A DNA stretch of 64,000 bases from Microbispora hainanensis (GCF_036186745.1 NZ_CP108086.1:5332001-5396000), one strand, 5' to 3'; shown: positions 46,394 through 55,766, numbered from the stretch's first letter. Numbers and translations are program-made. Notes: generated by a model not told the origin, from the letters alone.

Positions 46394-47071
46394 ATGACCA
46401 CGTTCGTCCTGATCCCCGGCATGTGCCACGGAGGCTGGTGCTTCCACGAGCTGTCCGAGGGGCTGCGCCGCCTCGGGCACCGGGCCGTGCCGCTGACGTT
46501 GACCGGGCTCGCCGAACGCTCCCACCTGCTGGACGGCGAGGTCAACCTCGACACGCACATCCGGGACGTCACCGGGGTGCTCGAGGCCGAGGACGTCCGC
46601 GACGCCGTGCTGGTCGGTCACAGCTACGGAGGCATGGTGATCACCGGGGTCGCCGACCGCCTGCCCGGCCGCGTCGCCGGTCTGGTCTATCTGGATGCGG
46701 TCGTGCCGGCGGACGGCGACTCCTGCTGGAGCCTGGTCTCGGACCGGGAGCGGCGGTGGTACGCGGACGTGGTGGACACCGGCTTCGCGACGCGGCCGCT
46801 GCCGTTCTTCGACCCCCGGGCCACCCCTCACCCGATCGCCTCGCTGCTCCAGCCGCTCCGGCTGACCGGCGATCCGGCGAGCGCCGGCCGCCGGGTCTAC
46901 GTGTACGCGGCGGGCTGGGAGGGCCCGTCCCCCTTCACGCCGACGTACGAGCGGTTGCGCGCGGACCCCGCGTGGGCGACGTACGCGCTGGACGGCGGGC
47001 ACAACCTCATGCGCGACGCCCCGGAGGACCTGCTGGAGATTCTTGCCGAGGCGGCCGGGGCCCGAGGGTAG
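46394..47071 (+). CDS. Alpha/beta hydrolase
   Basis: 225 aa, esterase of the EstC/plant hydroxynitrile-lyase-like type: FVLIPGMCHGGWCFHELSEG with the oxyanion turn, nucleophile Ser in VGHSYGGMVITGVADR, and the catalytic His in ALDGGHNLMRDAPEDL near the end. ATG 46394 has GAGG 6 nt upstream. The junction with the MFS gene has three direct copies of CAGTGAGG. Likely cotranscribed with the MFS pump under TetR control. Confidence 0.88.
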   Translation: MTTFVLIPGMCHGGWCFHELSEGLRRLGHRAVPLTLTGLAERSHLLDGEVNLDTHIRDVTGVLEAEDVRDAVLVGHSYGGMVITGVADRLPGRVAGLVYLDAVVPADGDSCWSLVSDRERRWYADVVDTGFATRPLPFFDPRATPHPIASLLQPLRLTGDPASAGRRVYVYAAGWEGPSPFTPTYERLRADPAWATYALDGGHNLMRDAPEDLLEILAEAAGARG

Positions 47072-47085
47072 GGAAAGCCCTACCC
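47066..47085. promoter_or_regulatory. GGGTAGGG/CCCTACCC palindrome before the two-component genes
   Basis: A perfect 8-bp inverted repeat with an AAAG loop, starting at the stop of the hydrolase gene and 58 nt before the sensor kinase. It can act as a terminator hairpin or as an operator of the kinase/regulator pair; a related inverted GGGGGTAG/CTACCCCC pair lies upstream of the SARP gene. Confidence 0.5.
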
Positions 47086-47142
47086 CCGAGACTGCCGTCC
47101 GCCGGATCGATCAGCGGCGGGCGAGTCAATAGCGTGGAGGAC

Positions 47143-48390
47143 ATGCGCCGACTTCTTTCCCGCCTCGGCGGGGACACGGTCTATATCCTCGTCGGGTTCC
47201 CCCTCGCGACCATCACGTTCTGCCTCACGGTCACCGGCCTGTCGGCGGGCGCCGGCCTGCTGGTGGTCTGGCTGGGCGTGCCCGTCCTCGCCCTGACCCT
47301 CCTCATCGCCCGGGGAATGGGCGACGTCGAACGGCTCCGCATCCGCGCGGTGCTGGGCAGGGATCTGCCCCGGCCGCGCTATCCGAGATCACCGCCCGGG
47401 GCGGGCGTGCTCCGGAAGACCGTCACCCCGCTCGCCGGAGGCCAGCCCTGGCTCGACGTGCTGCACGCGCTGCTGAACTTCCCGGTCGCGCTTGTGGCGT
47501 TCTGCGTGACCGTCGTCTGGTGGTGCGTGACGATCAGCGGGCTGACCTACCCGCTGTACGGATGGATCCTGTCGAACATCCCGGACAACCACCAGCTGCC
47601 GGAGCTGCTCGGGTTCGGCCGGGGCTACCTGGTGGACAGCGTCTTCTATCTGGTCGTGGGCGGGGTCTTCGCCCTCACGCTCTATCCGGTCGTCCGCTCC
47701 TGCGCGTTGATCAAGGCGTCGCTGGCGCGGGCGCTGCTGACCGGCGTCGCCGAGCTGCAGGAGCGCATCGACGACCTCACCGAGGGCCGTCACGCCGCCG
47801 CCCACGCGGAGGCGGATGCGCTGCGCCGCCTGGAGCGCGACATCCACGACGGCCCCCAGCAGCGCCTGGTCCACCTGGCCATGGAGCTGTCGCGGGCCCA
47901 GCGGGAGCTGAAAAGGGACGCGACGGCCGCGCACGAGACGATCGGCAAGGCCATCAGCGCGACCAGGGAGACCCTGGACGAGCTGCGGGCGCTGTCGCGC
48001 GGCATCGCCCCGCCGATCCTGGCCGACCGCGGCCTCGCCCCGGCGCTCGCCGCCCTGGCCGGCCGTTGCACGGTGCCCGTGGAGCTGGACGTACAGACGG
48101 CCGAGCGCTATCCGGCGCTCATCGAGAACACCGTCTATTTCGTGACCGCCGAGGCGCTCACCAACGTGGCCAAGCACAGCAGGGCGACGTCCTGCACGGT
48201 CGGGCTGACGAGGATCGGCGACGCGCTCATCCTCACGATCGGGGATGATGGGGTCGGCGGCGCACACGTCGCAAAGGGACACGGCCTGTCCGGCCTGTCC
48301 GACCGCCTGCGGGCCGTCGACGGCGAGCTGTCGGTGCGGTCGCCCGTGGGCGGACCGACACTGATCACGGCGGAGGTTCCGTGCGCGTAG
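47143..48390 (+). CDS. Membrane sensor histidine kinase (HisKA_3)
   Basis: 415 aa. Putative sensor region with four membrane helices in two pairs (about residues 12-65 and 105-190, including WWCVTISGLTYPLYGWIL), then a coiled coil and the phosphorylation site in LERDIHDGPQQRLVHLAMEL, and HATPase_c with TAEALTNVAKHSRA, GDDGVGGAH and GHGLSGLSDRL. Typical of kinases that sense membrane or envelope stress. Overlaps the response regulator gene by 10 nt. Confidence 0.92.
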   Translation: MRRLLSRLGGDTVYILVGFPLATITFCLTVTGLSAGAGLLVVWLGVPVLALTLLIARGMGDVERLRIRAVLGRDLPRPRYPRSPPGAGVLRKTVTPLAGGQPWLDVLHALLNFPVALVAFCVTVVWWCVTISGLTYPLYGWILSNIPDNHQLPELLGFGRGYLVDSVFYLVVGGVFALTLYPVVRSCALIKASLARALLTGVAELQERIDDLTEGRHAAAHAEADALRRLERDIHDGPQQRLVHLAMELSRAQRELKRDATAAHETIGKAISATRETLDELRALSRGIAPPILADRGLAPALAALAGRCTVPVELDVQTAERYPALIENTVYFVTAEALTNVAKHSRATSCTVGLTRIGDALILTIGDDGVGGAHVAKGHGLSGLSDRLRAVDGELSVRSPVGGPTLITAEVPCA

Positions 48391-49028
48391 TGGTGGCCGA
48401 CGACGCCGTCCTCATCCGGGAGGGGCTCGTCCGCCTGCTGGAGGAGTTCGGCTGCGAGGTCGTCGCGACCGCGGGCACGGGAGAGGCCCTGATCGAGGCC
48501 GTCGCGGCCCATCGGCCCGACGTGTCGGTGGTCGACGTGCGGATGCCGCCGACGTTCACCGACGAGGGCCTGCGCGCCGCCGTCGAGGTGCGGGAGAAGG
48601 TGCCCGGCGCGCCCGTGCTGATCCTTTCGCAGTACGTCGAGGTGTCGTACGCCGACGACCTGCTGGCCGACGCCCGGGGCGCGGTCGGCTACCTGCTGAA
48701 GGACCGCGTGGTCGACGTCGAGGAGTTCATGGACGGCCTGCGCCGGGTCGCCGCCGGGGGGACGGTCTTCGATCCCCAGGTCGTCGCCCAGCTGATGGTG
48801 CGGCGGCGCCGCGACGACCCGCTGGCCTCGCTGACGCCGCGCGAGCGCGAGGTCCTGTCGCTGATGGCCGAAGGCAGGTCGAACCCCGCGATCGCCCGCC
48901 GCCTCGTCGTCACCGAAGGCGCGGTGGAAAAGCACATCCGCGGCATCTTCGCCAAGCTCGGCCTGCACGCCGAGGACGGCGACCAGCACCGCCGCGTCCT
49001 CGCGGTGCTGGCCTACCTCCGCTCCTGA
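48381..49028 (+). CDS. LuxR/NarL family response regulator
   Basis: 215 aa. Receiver with VVADDAVLIREGLVRLLEEF, phospho-acceptor Asp in VSVVDVRMPP and Lys in GYLLKDR; LuxR HTH with LTPREREVLSLMAEGRSNPA and VTEGAVEKHIRGIFAKLGLH. GTG start overlapping the kinase, with GGAGG 4 nt upstream. Cognate to the preceding kinase. Targets unknown. Confidence 0.94.
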   Translation: MRVVVADDAVLIREGLVRLLEEFGCEVVATAGTGEALIEAVAAHRPDVSVVDVRMPPTFTDEGLRAAVEVREKVPGAPVLILSQYVEVSYADDLLADARGAVGYLLKDRVVDVEEFMDGLRRVAAGGTVFDPQVVAQLMVRRRRDDPLASLTPREREVLSLMAEGRSNPAIARRLVVTEGAVEKHIRGIFAKLGLHAEDGDQHRRVLAVLAYLRS

Positions 49029-49122
49029 CCACAAGCGCCGGGCCGGGTGGCCGCAGCCGATCTCGTCCTGAGTCGTTCGGGTTGCCGCCGGGGCGGTCCG
49101 TGGGCTCGCCGGACGACCCCGC

Positions 49123-49217
49123 GCGGCGTACGGCCGGTCAGAGGGCCCAGGGCGCCCGCGGCGTACGGGCCGGTCAGAGGAGCAAGAGCACACCTGCGGC
49201 GTACGGGCGGTCAGAGG
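49123..49217. repeat. Three dispersed copies of a cupin-gene 3' end sequence
   Basis: GCGGCGTACGGGCCGGTCAG and close variants occur at 49123, 49158 and 49196. The third copy contains the stop of the cupin gene; the first is followed by GAGGGCCCAGGGCG, resembling the last codons of that gene. They look like remnants of repeated tandem duplication at the end of the cupin genes. Confidence 0.7.
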
Positions 49218-49627
49218 ATCCAGGGCGGCACGATCCGGTCGGTCCCCTTCGGAGCGAGGTCGCATGCGTCCACGGCGGTCGTCCCGCCGGGGTTGTAGAC
49301 CTCGAAGCCGGCCGGTGCGGCCACGATCGCGCTGAAGCCGGACTCCGCGTCCGCGTGCACCCGGCGGCTCACGTCGGCGGGCATGACGACGGTGTCTCCC
49401 GCCTCGACGGCGATGGTCGCGCCGTCGAGTGCGATGGTCGCGCCGCCGGTGAGGAAGGTCCACACCTGCTCGCCGTCGCTGGCGTGGTGCGGACCGGAGT
49501 TTCCGGCCGGCATGTCCACCCTCCAGACGGCCTGGGTGGCGCCTCCCTGTGTGGGCGAGGCGAGGGTGGTCATGACGCCGTTGGGAGTGGTGCTCCTGCG
49601 GCTGTCGGCGGAACGGATGAGGGGCAT
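49211..49627 (-). CDS. Cupin-domain protein (copy 1)
   Basis: 138-aa single-domain cupin: GPHHASDGEQVWTFLTGGAT (metal-site region with His-His and Glu), AVEAGDTVVMPADVSRRVHA and a C-terminal PPWIL. Close in sequence to the neighbouring copy at 49783, sharing RSADSRRS/RHAQSRRS, GVMTTLASPT and the PPWI end. AAGGAG precedes the ATG. Function unknown; regulated region is shared with the MarR gene. Confidence 0.87.
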   Translation of the reverse strand: MPLIRSADSRRSTTPNGVMTTLASPTQGGATQAVWRVDMPAGNSGPHHASDGEQVWTFLTGGATIALDGATIAVEAGDTVVMPADVSRRVHADAESGFSAIVAAPAGFEVYNPGGTTAVDACDLAPKGTDRIVPPWIL

Positions 49628-49782
49628 GCGTGACTCCTTGGTGAGAGCGGGCCGGGTGCCGGACGTTGCCGGGGCGAGCATCGGATGGGTCGCCGGGCCG
49701 GGTGCCGTCCGGGCAGGGGTGCCGGACGGGTTGCCGCACGGTCCGCGGGGGAGAAGGGCGAGACAGGAGGGAAGACCGGAGG

Positions 49783-50160
49783 TCAGGCGATCCAGGGCGG
49801 CACGCCGTGCACGGTGCCGTCGGGCAGGATGGCCCTGGCTCCGGCGGGGGCGGTGACGACGGCGGTGAACCCCTTGTCGGCGCCCGCCGTGACGCGCCGC
49901 GGGGTCGAGGGCGGCATGACCACGGTGTCGCCGGGCGCGACCGTGAACGTCTCGTCGCCGAGTTCGATGGTGGCGGTGCCGCCGAGGAAGGTCCACACCT
50001 GCTCGGCGTCGAAGTCGTGCAGCGGCCCGCTGGTCGCGGGGGTCGCCTCGACACGCCACAGGGCCCGGGTGGCGCCGCCCAGGGTGGGCGAGGCGAAGGT
50101 GGTCATGACCCCGGCCGGGGTCTCGGATCTGCGGCTTTGGGCATGGCGGATGACAGACAT
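49783..50160 (-). CDS. Cupin-domain protein (copy 2)
   Basis: 125-aa cupin: GPLHDFDAEQVWTFLGGTAT, TVAPGDTVVMPPSTPRRVTA and a C-terminal VPPWIA. Paralogue of the next gene; the metal-binding His pair seen in copy 1 (HHAS) is reduced to LHDF, so copy 2 may bind metal differently. AGGAG precedes the ATG. Divergent from a MarR gene with a clear operator between; probably repressed by it. Confidence 0.87.
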   Translation of the reverse strand: MSVIRHAQSRRSETPAGVMTTFASPTLGGATRALWRVEATPATSGPLHDFDAEQVWTFLGGTATIELGDETFTVAPGDTVVMPPSTPRRVTAGADKGFTAVVTAPAGARAILPDGTVHGVPPWIA

Positions 50161-50174
50161 CCGGGCGTCTCCTA

Positions 50175-50221
50175 AGATAGACAACGTCGTTGTCGGTAAT
50201 AGTGAACCAGGTTGTCTATCT
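50175..50221. promoter_or_regulatory. MarR-type operator between cupin and MarR genes
   Basis: GACAACGTCGTTGTC at 50180-50194 is a near-perfect palindrome, and AGATAGACAAC (50175-50185) with GTTGTCTATCT (50211-50221) forms a perfect 11-bp inverted repeat. The region lies directly before the MarR start and the divergent cupin start, so MarR autoregulation is likely. Confidence 0.78.
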
Positions 50222-50689
50222 GTGTCAATCGACCCGCCCGGCTTCGAGCTGCCCCTGCGGCTCTTCCTGGGGTTTCGCGTACTCATCGACGAGCTGCACG
50301 CCGAGCTGGCCCGGCAGGGGCACCCGCACGCCCGGCCCATGCACGGCTTCGCCATGCAGGCGATCGGCCCGGAGGGCACGACCGCGGTGGAGCTGGGCCG
50401 CACGCTGGGCGTCAGCAAACAGGCGGCGGGCAAGACGATCGAGACGCTGGAGCGCATCGGCTACGTGGAGCGCGCCCGCGACCCCCGCGACACGCGCCGC
50501 AAGATCGTACGGCTGACGGAGTCCGGGGTGGACATGCTGGTGCGCTCGGCCCGCGTCTTCGACGAGCTGCGAGCACGCTGGGCCGCCGTCATCGGCGAGG
50601 AACGGCTCAGGGAACTGGAGGCCGACCTGCGCAAGGTGACGCCGCATGACATCTTCCGCCTCGACCTCCCCGGCTGGTTCGGCACCTGA
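50222..50689 (+). CDS. MarR family regulator
   Basis: 155 aa winged-helix regulator. HTH region GRTLGVSKQAAGKTIETLER followed by the wing with DPRDTRRKIVRLTESG; C-terminal dimerisation helix. GTG 50222 begins right at the end of the inverted repeat, giving a very short or absent leader. Probably controls the divergent cupin genes in response to a small phenolic or oxidant ligand, by family analogy. Confidence 0.88.
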   Translation: MSIDPPGFELPLRLFLGFRVLIDELHAELARQGHPHARPMHGFAMQAIGPEGTTAVELGRTLGVSKQAAGKTIETLERIGYVERARDPRDTRRKIVRLTESGVDMLVRSARVFDELRARWAAVIGEERLRELEADLRKVTPHDIFRLDLPGWFGT

Positions 50690-50797
50690 CCCGGTCCCCG
50701 CGCCGGAAAAGGGCCCGGGAACAGACGCGGGATGGGTCGTGGAACGAGGAATCCCGCGAGCAGGTGCGAGACGAGGCGGGGGAGATGAGGCTCGGGG

Positions 50798-52435
50798 TCA
50801 GGCGCGGCGGCGCGGCAGGGCCAGGGCGGCGGCCGCGCCGAGCACGCACAGCCCGCACGTGATCAGGAAGATCTCGGTGTACTCCGCGTGCAGCGCCGCC
50901 TGCACCTTCGCCGTGTAGTCCGCGAGCCTGCGGGCGTACTCGGCCGCCTCCACCCCGAACGGCAGCGGCGTGTCCAGGTGCGCGGTGAGCGACTGGAACC
51001 GGTGGAAGCCCCAGGCCGACAGCGCGGCCACGCCCAGCAGCATGCCCATCATCCTGGCCACCACGACCGCCGCCGACGCCACCCCGTGCTGAGCCGCGGG
51101 CACCAGGCGCAGCACCGCCGACGAGACCGGGGCGATCACCACGCCGAGGCCGAGGCCGGCCACCACGAGGTCGACGTCCATCCGCACGCCGGTGGAGGCC
51201 AGGTCGAGCGGCCACCGGGAGATCATCCAGTAGCCCACGGCGGCCACCGCCAGCCCCGCCACGGCCACCGGGCGCTCGCCGAAGCGCCGCACCAGGAGCC
51301 CGCCGAGGAACGCCGCGACCGCCAGCGCGGCGAGGAACCGGGTGAGCACCAGGGCTCCGCCCACCGCGTCCTTCCCGAGCAGCGTCTGTGCGGCGAGTTG
51401 CACGTCGACCAGCGTGACCAGCAGCGCCGCCCCGGCCAGCAGGCTCACCGCCAGCGTGGCGAGCAGCGGCGTCCTGGGGACGCCCGTCAGGTCGAGCAGG
51501 CGGACCGGCGAGCGGATCTCCCACAGCACGAACAGCACGGCCGCGACCACTCCGGCGGCCACACACGGCAGCCCCCACGGCGGCAGCACGGCCGTGTCGG
51601 GGGAGGGGTTGTAGAGCCCGGCGACCAGCAGGCCTAGTGCCAGCGCGAGCAGGACACCGCCGCCCGCATCCACCTTCCCCACGCCCGCCTTGCCCGTGCT
51701 CGCGCCTGCCTCGTCTGTGCTCGCCGTCCCCGCGCCCACCGTCCCCGTGCCTGCGTTGCCCGTGCCCGCCTCGCGGGAGGGCCGGCCGTACGGCCCGCGC
51801 CCGCCGGGGACGGCCACCTGAACGGCCACGGCGGCCAGCAGCGCGAGCGGGAGGTTGACCCAGAAGATGCCGCGCCATCCGGCGAGGGCGGCCAGGCCCG
51901 CGCCGTACAGCGGGCCGAGCACGCTGCCGAGCTCCTGCGCCGCACCGACCGCGCCGAGCGCCACCGCACGGGTGCGTTCGTCCCACAGGTCGCCGATGAG
52001 GGCCATCGTGATCGGCAGCAGCGCGCCGCCCGCGACGCCCTGGAGCGTACGGCCCGCGACCAGTGCGGGGACGCCCGCCGCCAGAGCGGTGACGAGGGAA
52101 CCGGCGGCGAACCCGGCCAGGCAGGCGTGGATCAGCGCGCGCCTGCCGTACCGGTCGGACAGGCGGCCGAGCAGCGGCATCGCCGCGACATACCCGAGCA
52201 GGAACCCGGTCACGACCGGAGTCGCCCGCTCCAGGTGGTTCAGCGGCACGCCCACATCGGCGGCGACGTCCACGAGCACGGTGACGACGACGTACGCGTC
52301 GAGCGCGGCGAGCAGCACGGCGGCCCCGCCGACGCCGAGCGCGAGCCGGCGCCGCCGCGCGACGGACCCGGCCGGCCCGGCCGCCCCGGTCGCGTTCGCG
52401 CTGCCGGTGCCGGTGGCGTCGGTGGCGCCGGTCAC
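50798..52435 (-). CDS. P55-like MFS exporter (EmrB/QacA type)
   Basis: 545-aa DHA2-type pump: [20 protein letters not shown], motif A in [41 protein letters not shown] Gly/Thr/Ala-rich insert of about 45 residues with short repeats lies in the central loop. Overlaps the upstream lipoprotein gene by 4 nt. In Mycobacterium tuberculosis the LprG lipoprotein and P55 pump form the same pair (lprG-Rv1410c), which together move triacylated lipids to the envelope; the same partnership is inferred here. Confidence 0.87.
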   Translation of the reverse strand: MTGATDATGTGSANATGAAGPAGSVARRRRLALGVGGAAVLLAALDAYVVVTVLVDVAADVGVPLNHLERATPVVTGFLLGYVAAMPLLGRLSDRYGRRALIHACLAGFAAGSLVTALAAGVPALVAGRTLQGVAGGALLPITMALIGDLWDERTRAVALGAVGAAQELGSVLGPLYGAGLAALAGWRGIFWVNLPLALLAAVAVQVAVPGGRGPYGRPSREAGTGNAGTGTVGAGTASTDEAGASTGKAGVGKVDAGGGVLLALALGLLVAGLYNPSPDTAVLPPWGLPCVAAGVVAAVLFVLWEIRSPVRLLDLTGVPRTPLLATLAVSLLAGAALLVTLVDVQLAAQTLLGKDAVGGALVLTRFLAALAVAAFLGGLLVRRFGERPVAVAGLAVAAVGYWMISRWPLDLASTGVRMDVDLVVAGLGLGVVIAPVSSAVLRLVPAAQHGVASAAVVVARMMGMLLGVAALSAWGFHRFQSLTAHLDTPLPFGVEAAEYARRLADYTAKVQAALHAEYTEIFLITCGLCVLGAAAALALPRRRA

Positions 52436-53079
52436 GACGCGGGCGGGGCGATGGTCACGGGGGCGTCGTAGTCCCCCATGGTCACGGCCACGGAGCCGCC
52501 GGTGAGCGGCAGGTCGAGCTTGAGCAGGCGGCTGGTGGCCTTGTCGAGCCAGAGCGTGCCGTTGACCCCCTGCTGCACGCCGGGGACCAGCTTGGCCAGC
52601 ACCTGCTGCGACAGCGCGGCCGTCACCCGGTAGGCGGCGGCGTCGCCGATCTTCTCCTCCGCCTGCGTCCGGACATCCTGCGCGGTGGACAGCAGGTCGG
52701 GTACGCCGGTCAGCACGGCGGAGGGGTCGTACAGGGCGATGAGCTGCTGCCGGGTCATCGTCTGGAAGCCGCCGGTCGGTCCCTTGAAGTAGACCTTGTC
52801 ACCGACGAGCACGAACTCGATCTCCTGCAGTCCCGCGATCTCGATCTGCAGGGTGCCCTTGGCGTCGCCCTCCCGGGTGAGGCTGCCCTCGGCATGCCGG
52901 ACCGGGATGGCGGGCTTGTCCTTGGTCTCGATCGTGAAGGCGACCGTCTTGACCGTGCGCATGGAATCGGCCGAGCGCTTCAGCAGCGCGGGACCGTCCG
53001 GCAGGGCAGTCTCGCTCTTCGCGCTGCAGGCGGTCACGAGCAGCAGGCCGGCCACGACGAGCCCGAGGATTGTTCGCAC
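52432..53079 (-). CDS. LppX/LprG-family lipoprotein
   Basis: 215 aa with a lipoprotein signal ([16 protein letters not shown], Cys at about residue 17) and an LppX_LprAFG-type beta fold: [52 protein letters not shown]. These proteins carry lipids in a hydrophobic cavity outside the membrane. GTG start at 53079. Cotranscribed with the P55-like pump (4-nt overlap). Confidence 0.88.
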   Translation of the reverse strand: MRTILGLVVAGLLLVTACSAKSETALPDGPALLKRSADSMRTVKTVAFTIETKDKPAIPVRHAEGSLTREGDAKGTLQIEIAGLQEIEFVLVGDKVYFKGPTGGFQTMTRQQLIALYDPSAVLTGVPDLLSTAQDVRTQAEEKIGDAAAYRVTAALSQQVLAKLVPGVQQGVNGTLWLDKATSRLLKLDLPLTGGSVAVTMGDYDAPVTIAPPAS

Positions 53080-53194
53080 AGCCGGATCGTAGCGATCGAG
53101 CGCGGCCGGCACGCGCTCCCGCGGGAAACGGTTTGGCCCCGCCTGTCGCGGGAAGCCGGAGCCGGTGCTCACCCCGCGCCGCCCCACGGCCTCC

Positions 53195-53674
53195 TCACCG
53201 GGTGCCGCGTACCGCCTGCAGATGATCGACGATCGGCGTGTAGATCTCGTCGAGGGCGGACACCTGCTCGGGCGTCATGAGATCGATGAAGTGCCGGCGG
53301 ACGCTCGCCACGTGGTCCGGCGCGACCCGCTGGATCGTCTCCCAGCCGTGGTCGGTCAGCACGGCGAACGTGCCGCGCCGGTCGTCCTCGCAGTCCTGGC
53401 GGGTCACCAGGCCGGCGGCCTCCATCCGGGAGATCTGGTGGGACAGCCTGCTGCGGGACTGGATCGTCGCGTCGGCCAGCTCGCTCATGCGCATGCGGCG
53501 GCCGGGACTCTCGGAGAGGTTCACGAGGATCTCGTAGTCGTTCAGCGACAGCCCGGTGCCCTGCAGCTCCCGGTCGAGCTGGTGGAAGAGCAGGCGGTGG
53601 GCGGCCAGATGGGCCCGCCAGGCGCGCTGCTCGTGCGGGGTGAGCCAATGAGGGGCTTCCATGACGACCAGCAT
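53195..53674 (-). CDS. MarR family regulator
   Basis: 159 aa; winged HTH with MSELADATIQSRSRLSHQIS and RQDCEDDRRGTFAVLTDHG, typical of MarR proteins. Two possible ATG starts (53674, 53662), neither with a good ribosome site, so a leaderless message is possible. Divergent from the CDF transporter with only 26 nt between, which suggests mutual control. Confidence 0.9.
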   Translation of the reverse strand: MLVVMEAPHWLTPHEQRAWRAHLAAHRLLFHQLDRELQGTGLSLNDYEILVNLSESPGRRMRMSELADATIQSRSRLSHQISRMEAAGLVTRQDCEDDRRGTFAVLTDHGWETIQRVAPDHVASVRRHFIDLMTPEQVSALDEIYTPIVDHLQAVRGTR

Positions 53675-53700
53675 AAGATCACTTGAGCGAATGGAGCGGA

Positions 53701-54642
53701 ATGGCCGACAGCGAGAACGGTGAGAGCCTCGGCACAGTCGTGGTCGCGGGCGCGGCCAACCTCGCCATCGCGCTGGCCAAGCTGGTCGCGGGCTTGATGA
53801 GCTCCTCCTCGGCGATGCTGTCCGAGGCGGCGCACTCCGCGGCCGACACGGCCACCGAGGTCGTGCTGTTCGCCGCGATCCGGCACGGCGAGCGCCCCGC
53901 CGACTCCCGCCATCCGCTCGGCCACGGCAGGGCCGCCTACCTGTGGGCGATCGTGGCGGCCTGCTTCACACTGGTCGTGGGGGCAGGGTTCTCGCTGACG
54001 CACGGCTGGCACACGATCACCGAAGGAGAGAGCCTGGGCGACGTCGGCGTGTCGTACGTCGTGCTCGGGGTGTCCTTCGCGATCGAGTCGGTCTCCCTCG
54101 GGAAGGCGCTGCGGCAGCTCCGCGGCGAGGCCCGCCGCTGGCGGGTGAGCCCCGGGCGGCTGCTGCGGCGCACCTCCGACACCGTGCTCAAGGCCGTCGT
54201 GCTGGAGGACTCCGCCGCGCTGCTCGGCATCGCCACGGCCGGCGTCGGCCTGCTGCTGTCGCGGCTCACCGGCTCGGCAGTGTGGGACGGCGCCGCCTCG
54301 ATCGTCATCGGTCTGCTGCTGCTCGGCGTGGCGCTGACCCTGATCAGGACCAACGCTTCGCTGCTCATCGGCCAGGCGGCGCCGTACGGGCTGCAGGAGG
54401 AGATCCGCGGCGAGCTGGCCGCCCAGCCGGAGGTCGAGGCCGTCGTCGAGCTCGTCACCGTCATGATGGGGCCCGGCCAGGTCATGGTCGCGGCGAAGGT
54501 CGACTTCCGCGACGAGACGTCCGGGCAGCGGCTGGAGCTCGCCTCCGACCAGGTGGAGCGGCGGCTCACCGAGCGGTTCCCGGAGATCCGGCAGGTCTTC
54601 CTCGACCCCACCCCGGGACGGTCAGCCGCCAAGGAGGCGTAG
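53701..54642 (+). CDS. Cation diffusion facilitator family transporter
   Basis: 313-aa Zn/Fe/Co-type metal-proton antiporter with six helices: LMSSSSAMLSEAAHSAADTA carries the His and Asp of the metal site, RHPLGHGRAAYLWAIVAACF follows, and LEDSAALLGIATAGVGLLLS gives the second site. C-terminal cytoplasmic domain (EVEAVVELVTVMMGPGQVMV). The 3' end overlaps the convergent phosphopantetheinyl transferase gene by 21 nt. Confidence 0.9.
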   Translation: MADSENGESLGTVVVAGAANLAIALAKLVAGLMSSSSAMLSEAAHSAADTATEVVLFAAIRHGERPADSRHPLGHGRAAYLWAIVAACFTLVVGAGFSLTHGWHTITEGESLGDVGVSYVVLGVSFAIESVSLGKALRQLRGEARRWRVSPGRLLRRTSDTVLKAVVLEDSAALLGIATAGVGLLLSRLTGSAVWDGAASIVIGLLLLGVALTLIRTNASLLIGQAAPYGLQEEIRGELAAQPEVEAVVELVTVMMGPGQVMVAAKVDFRDETSGQRLELASDQVERRLTERFPEIRQVFLDPTPGRSAAKEA

Positions 54643-55302
54643 CTTGGCGGGCTCGTCGGTGACCGCGGACGCGATCACCGTGCCGGCCGTCCACTCGACG
54701 AAGTGACGGCCCTGCCATTCCAGCGGGCCCGACAGCCCCTCCTCAAGCGGCAGGGCCGACAGGTCCGCCTCGCGCAGCCGGTCGAGCGTCAGCTCTCCCC
54801 GCTTGACCAGCGCCTCCTTGCGCACCCACTGGCGGATCAGCCCGCGGTTGTCGTCGCCGACCAGCTTCGCCTCGGCGGGGGTCAGCGCGAGCTCCACCAG
54901 CCTCTCGTCGGCCGGGCCGTACGTGGCGTGCTCGGCGTCCACGCCCACCCGCCCGAGCCCGGCGACCGCGCAGACGTAGCCCGAGGTGTGCGCCAGGCTG
55001 ATCGACACCTCGGGGGCCTCGGCAAGCCAGGGCCGTCCGTGGGCCTGCCCGCAGGTCTCACAGCGCTGCACCACGGTCAGCATGCAGGCGCGGGTGCCGA
55101 GCAGCTCGGCGGCGCAGTGCCGTACGAGCAGGTGGGCGGCGACGAAGTCGAGGCGGTCCCGCTTGCGGGTGAAGCGCTCGGCGCGTTCGCGCTCTGCCTC
55201 GGTGAGCGTGCCGGCGACCATGTCCAGCACGTCGGCGGTGTGGCCGGCCACGGCCAGTGGGGGGCGCACGAGGCCACTGTAGGGGAGCGATGTGACGATC
55301 AC
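54622..55302 (-). CDS. Sfp-type 4'-phosphopantetheinyl transferase
   Basis: 226 aa. Motifs of the Sfp family: RVGVDAEHATYGPADERLVE with the Mg-binding Asp and Glu, and RQWVRKEALVKRGEL (W-x-x-K-E-A), plus FVAAHLLVRHCAAELLG and PWLAEAPEVSISLAHTSG. It attaches the phosphopantetheine arm to carrier proteins; the ACP at 32436 is a possible client. GTG 55302 is the likely start; an open frame extends upstream through a 12-bp minisatellite that would add an EPSA-repeat N-terminus. Confidence 0.9.
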   Translation of the reverse strand: MIVTSLPYSGLVRPPLAVAGHTADVLDMVAGTLTEAERERAERFTRKRDRLDFVAAHLLVRHCAAELLGTRACMLTVVQRCETCGQAHGRPWLAEAPEVSISLAHTSGYVCAVAGLGRVGVDAEHATYGPADERLVELALTPAEAKLVGDDNRGLIRQWVRKEALVKRGELTLDRLREADLSALPLEEGLSGPLEWQGRHFVEWTAGTVIASAVTDEPAKLRLLGG

Positions 55303-55359
55303 GTGAACTGGGCCTCTCCATCGCGGGTGCGCTGACCTGGCCGAGACGGGTAGCGGCAC

Positions 55360-55443
55360 GGACGGCTCCGCGGACGGCTCCGCGGACGGCTCCGCGGACG
55401 GCTCTGCGGACGGCTCTGCGGACGGCTCCGCGGACGGCTCCGT
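55360..55443. repeat. 12-bp tandem repeat, 7 copies
   Basis: Seven near-identical GGACGGCTCCGC units just upstream of the phosphopantetheinyl transferase start. In the frame of that gene they read as (EPSA)n. Confidence 0.9.
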
Positions 55444-55633
55444 ACGGCTCTTACGGCTCGCGCGGGGTGCGACCCGCCCGTCCGCGGGGCCGGCGCAGCG
55501 CGGACACGGGGCGGGCGCCGTCCGGCCCGGACAACGGCATCCGGATGACGGCATGCGTGACGATCAGCGCGCTACGCCACAGCGCTGCCGACGGCCGGTG
55601 TGCCGTGTGCCGCTCTCGCTACCGCAGCCGTTC

Positions 55634-55679
55634 TGATGGCGGGCGACGCCGAGGCCTGATGGGGGGCGACGCCGAGGCA
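55634..55679. repeat. 23-bp direct duplication
   Basis: Two adjacent 23-nt units starting TGATGGCGGGCGACGCCGAG and differing at two positions (55634-55656 and 55657-55679). Confidence 0.75.
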
Positions 55680-55766
55680 CAGGTCTCCACGCAGGCGCAG
55701 TTCACGACGGTCGGTGCGCAGGCCGCCTTCAACGGACGGCCGGTCTGCCGGTCGTGCCGGCACCCC

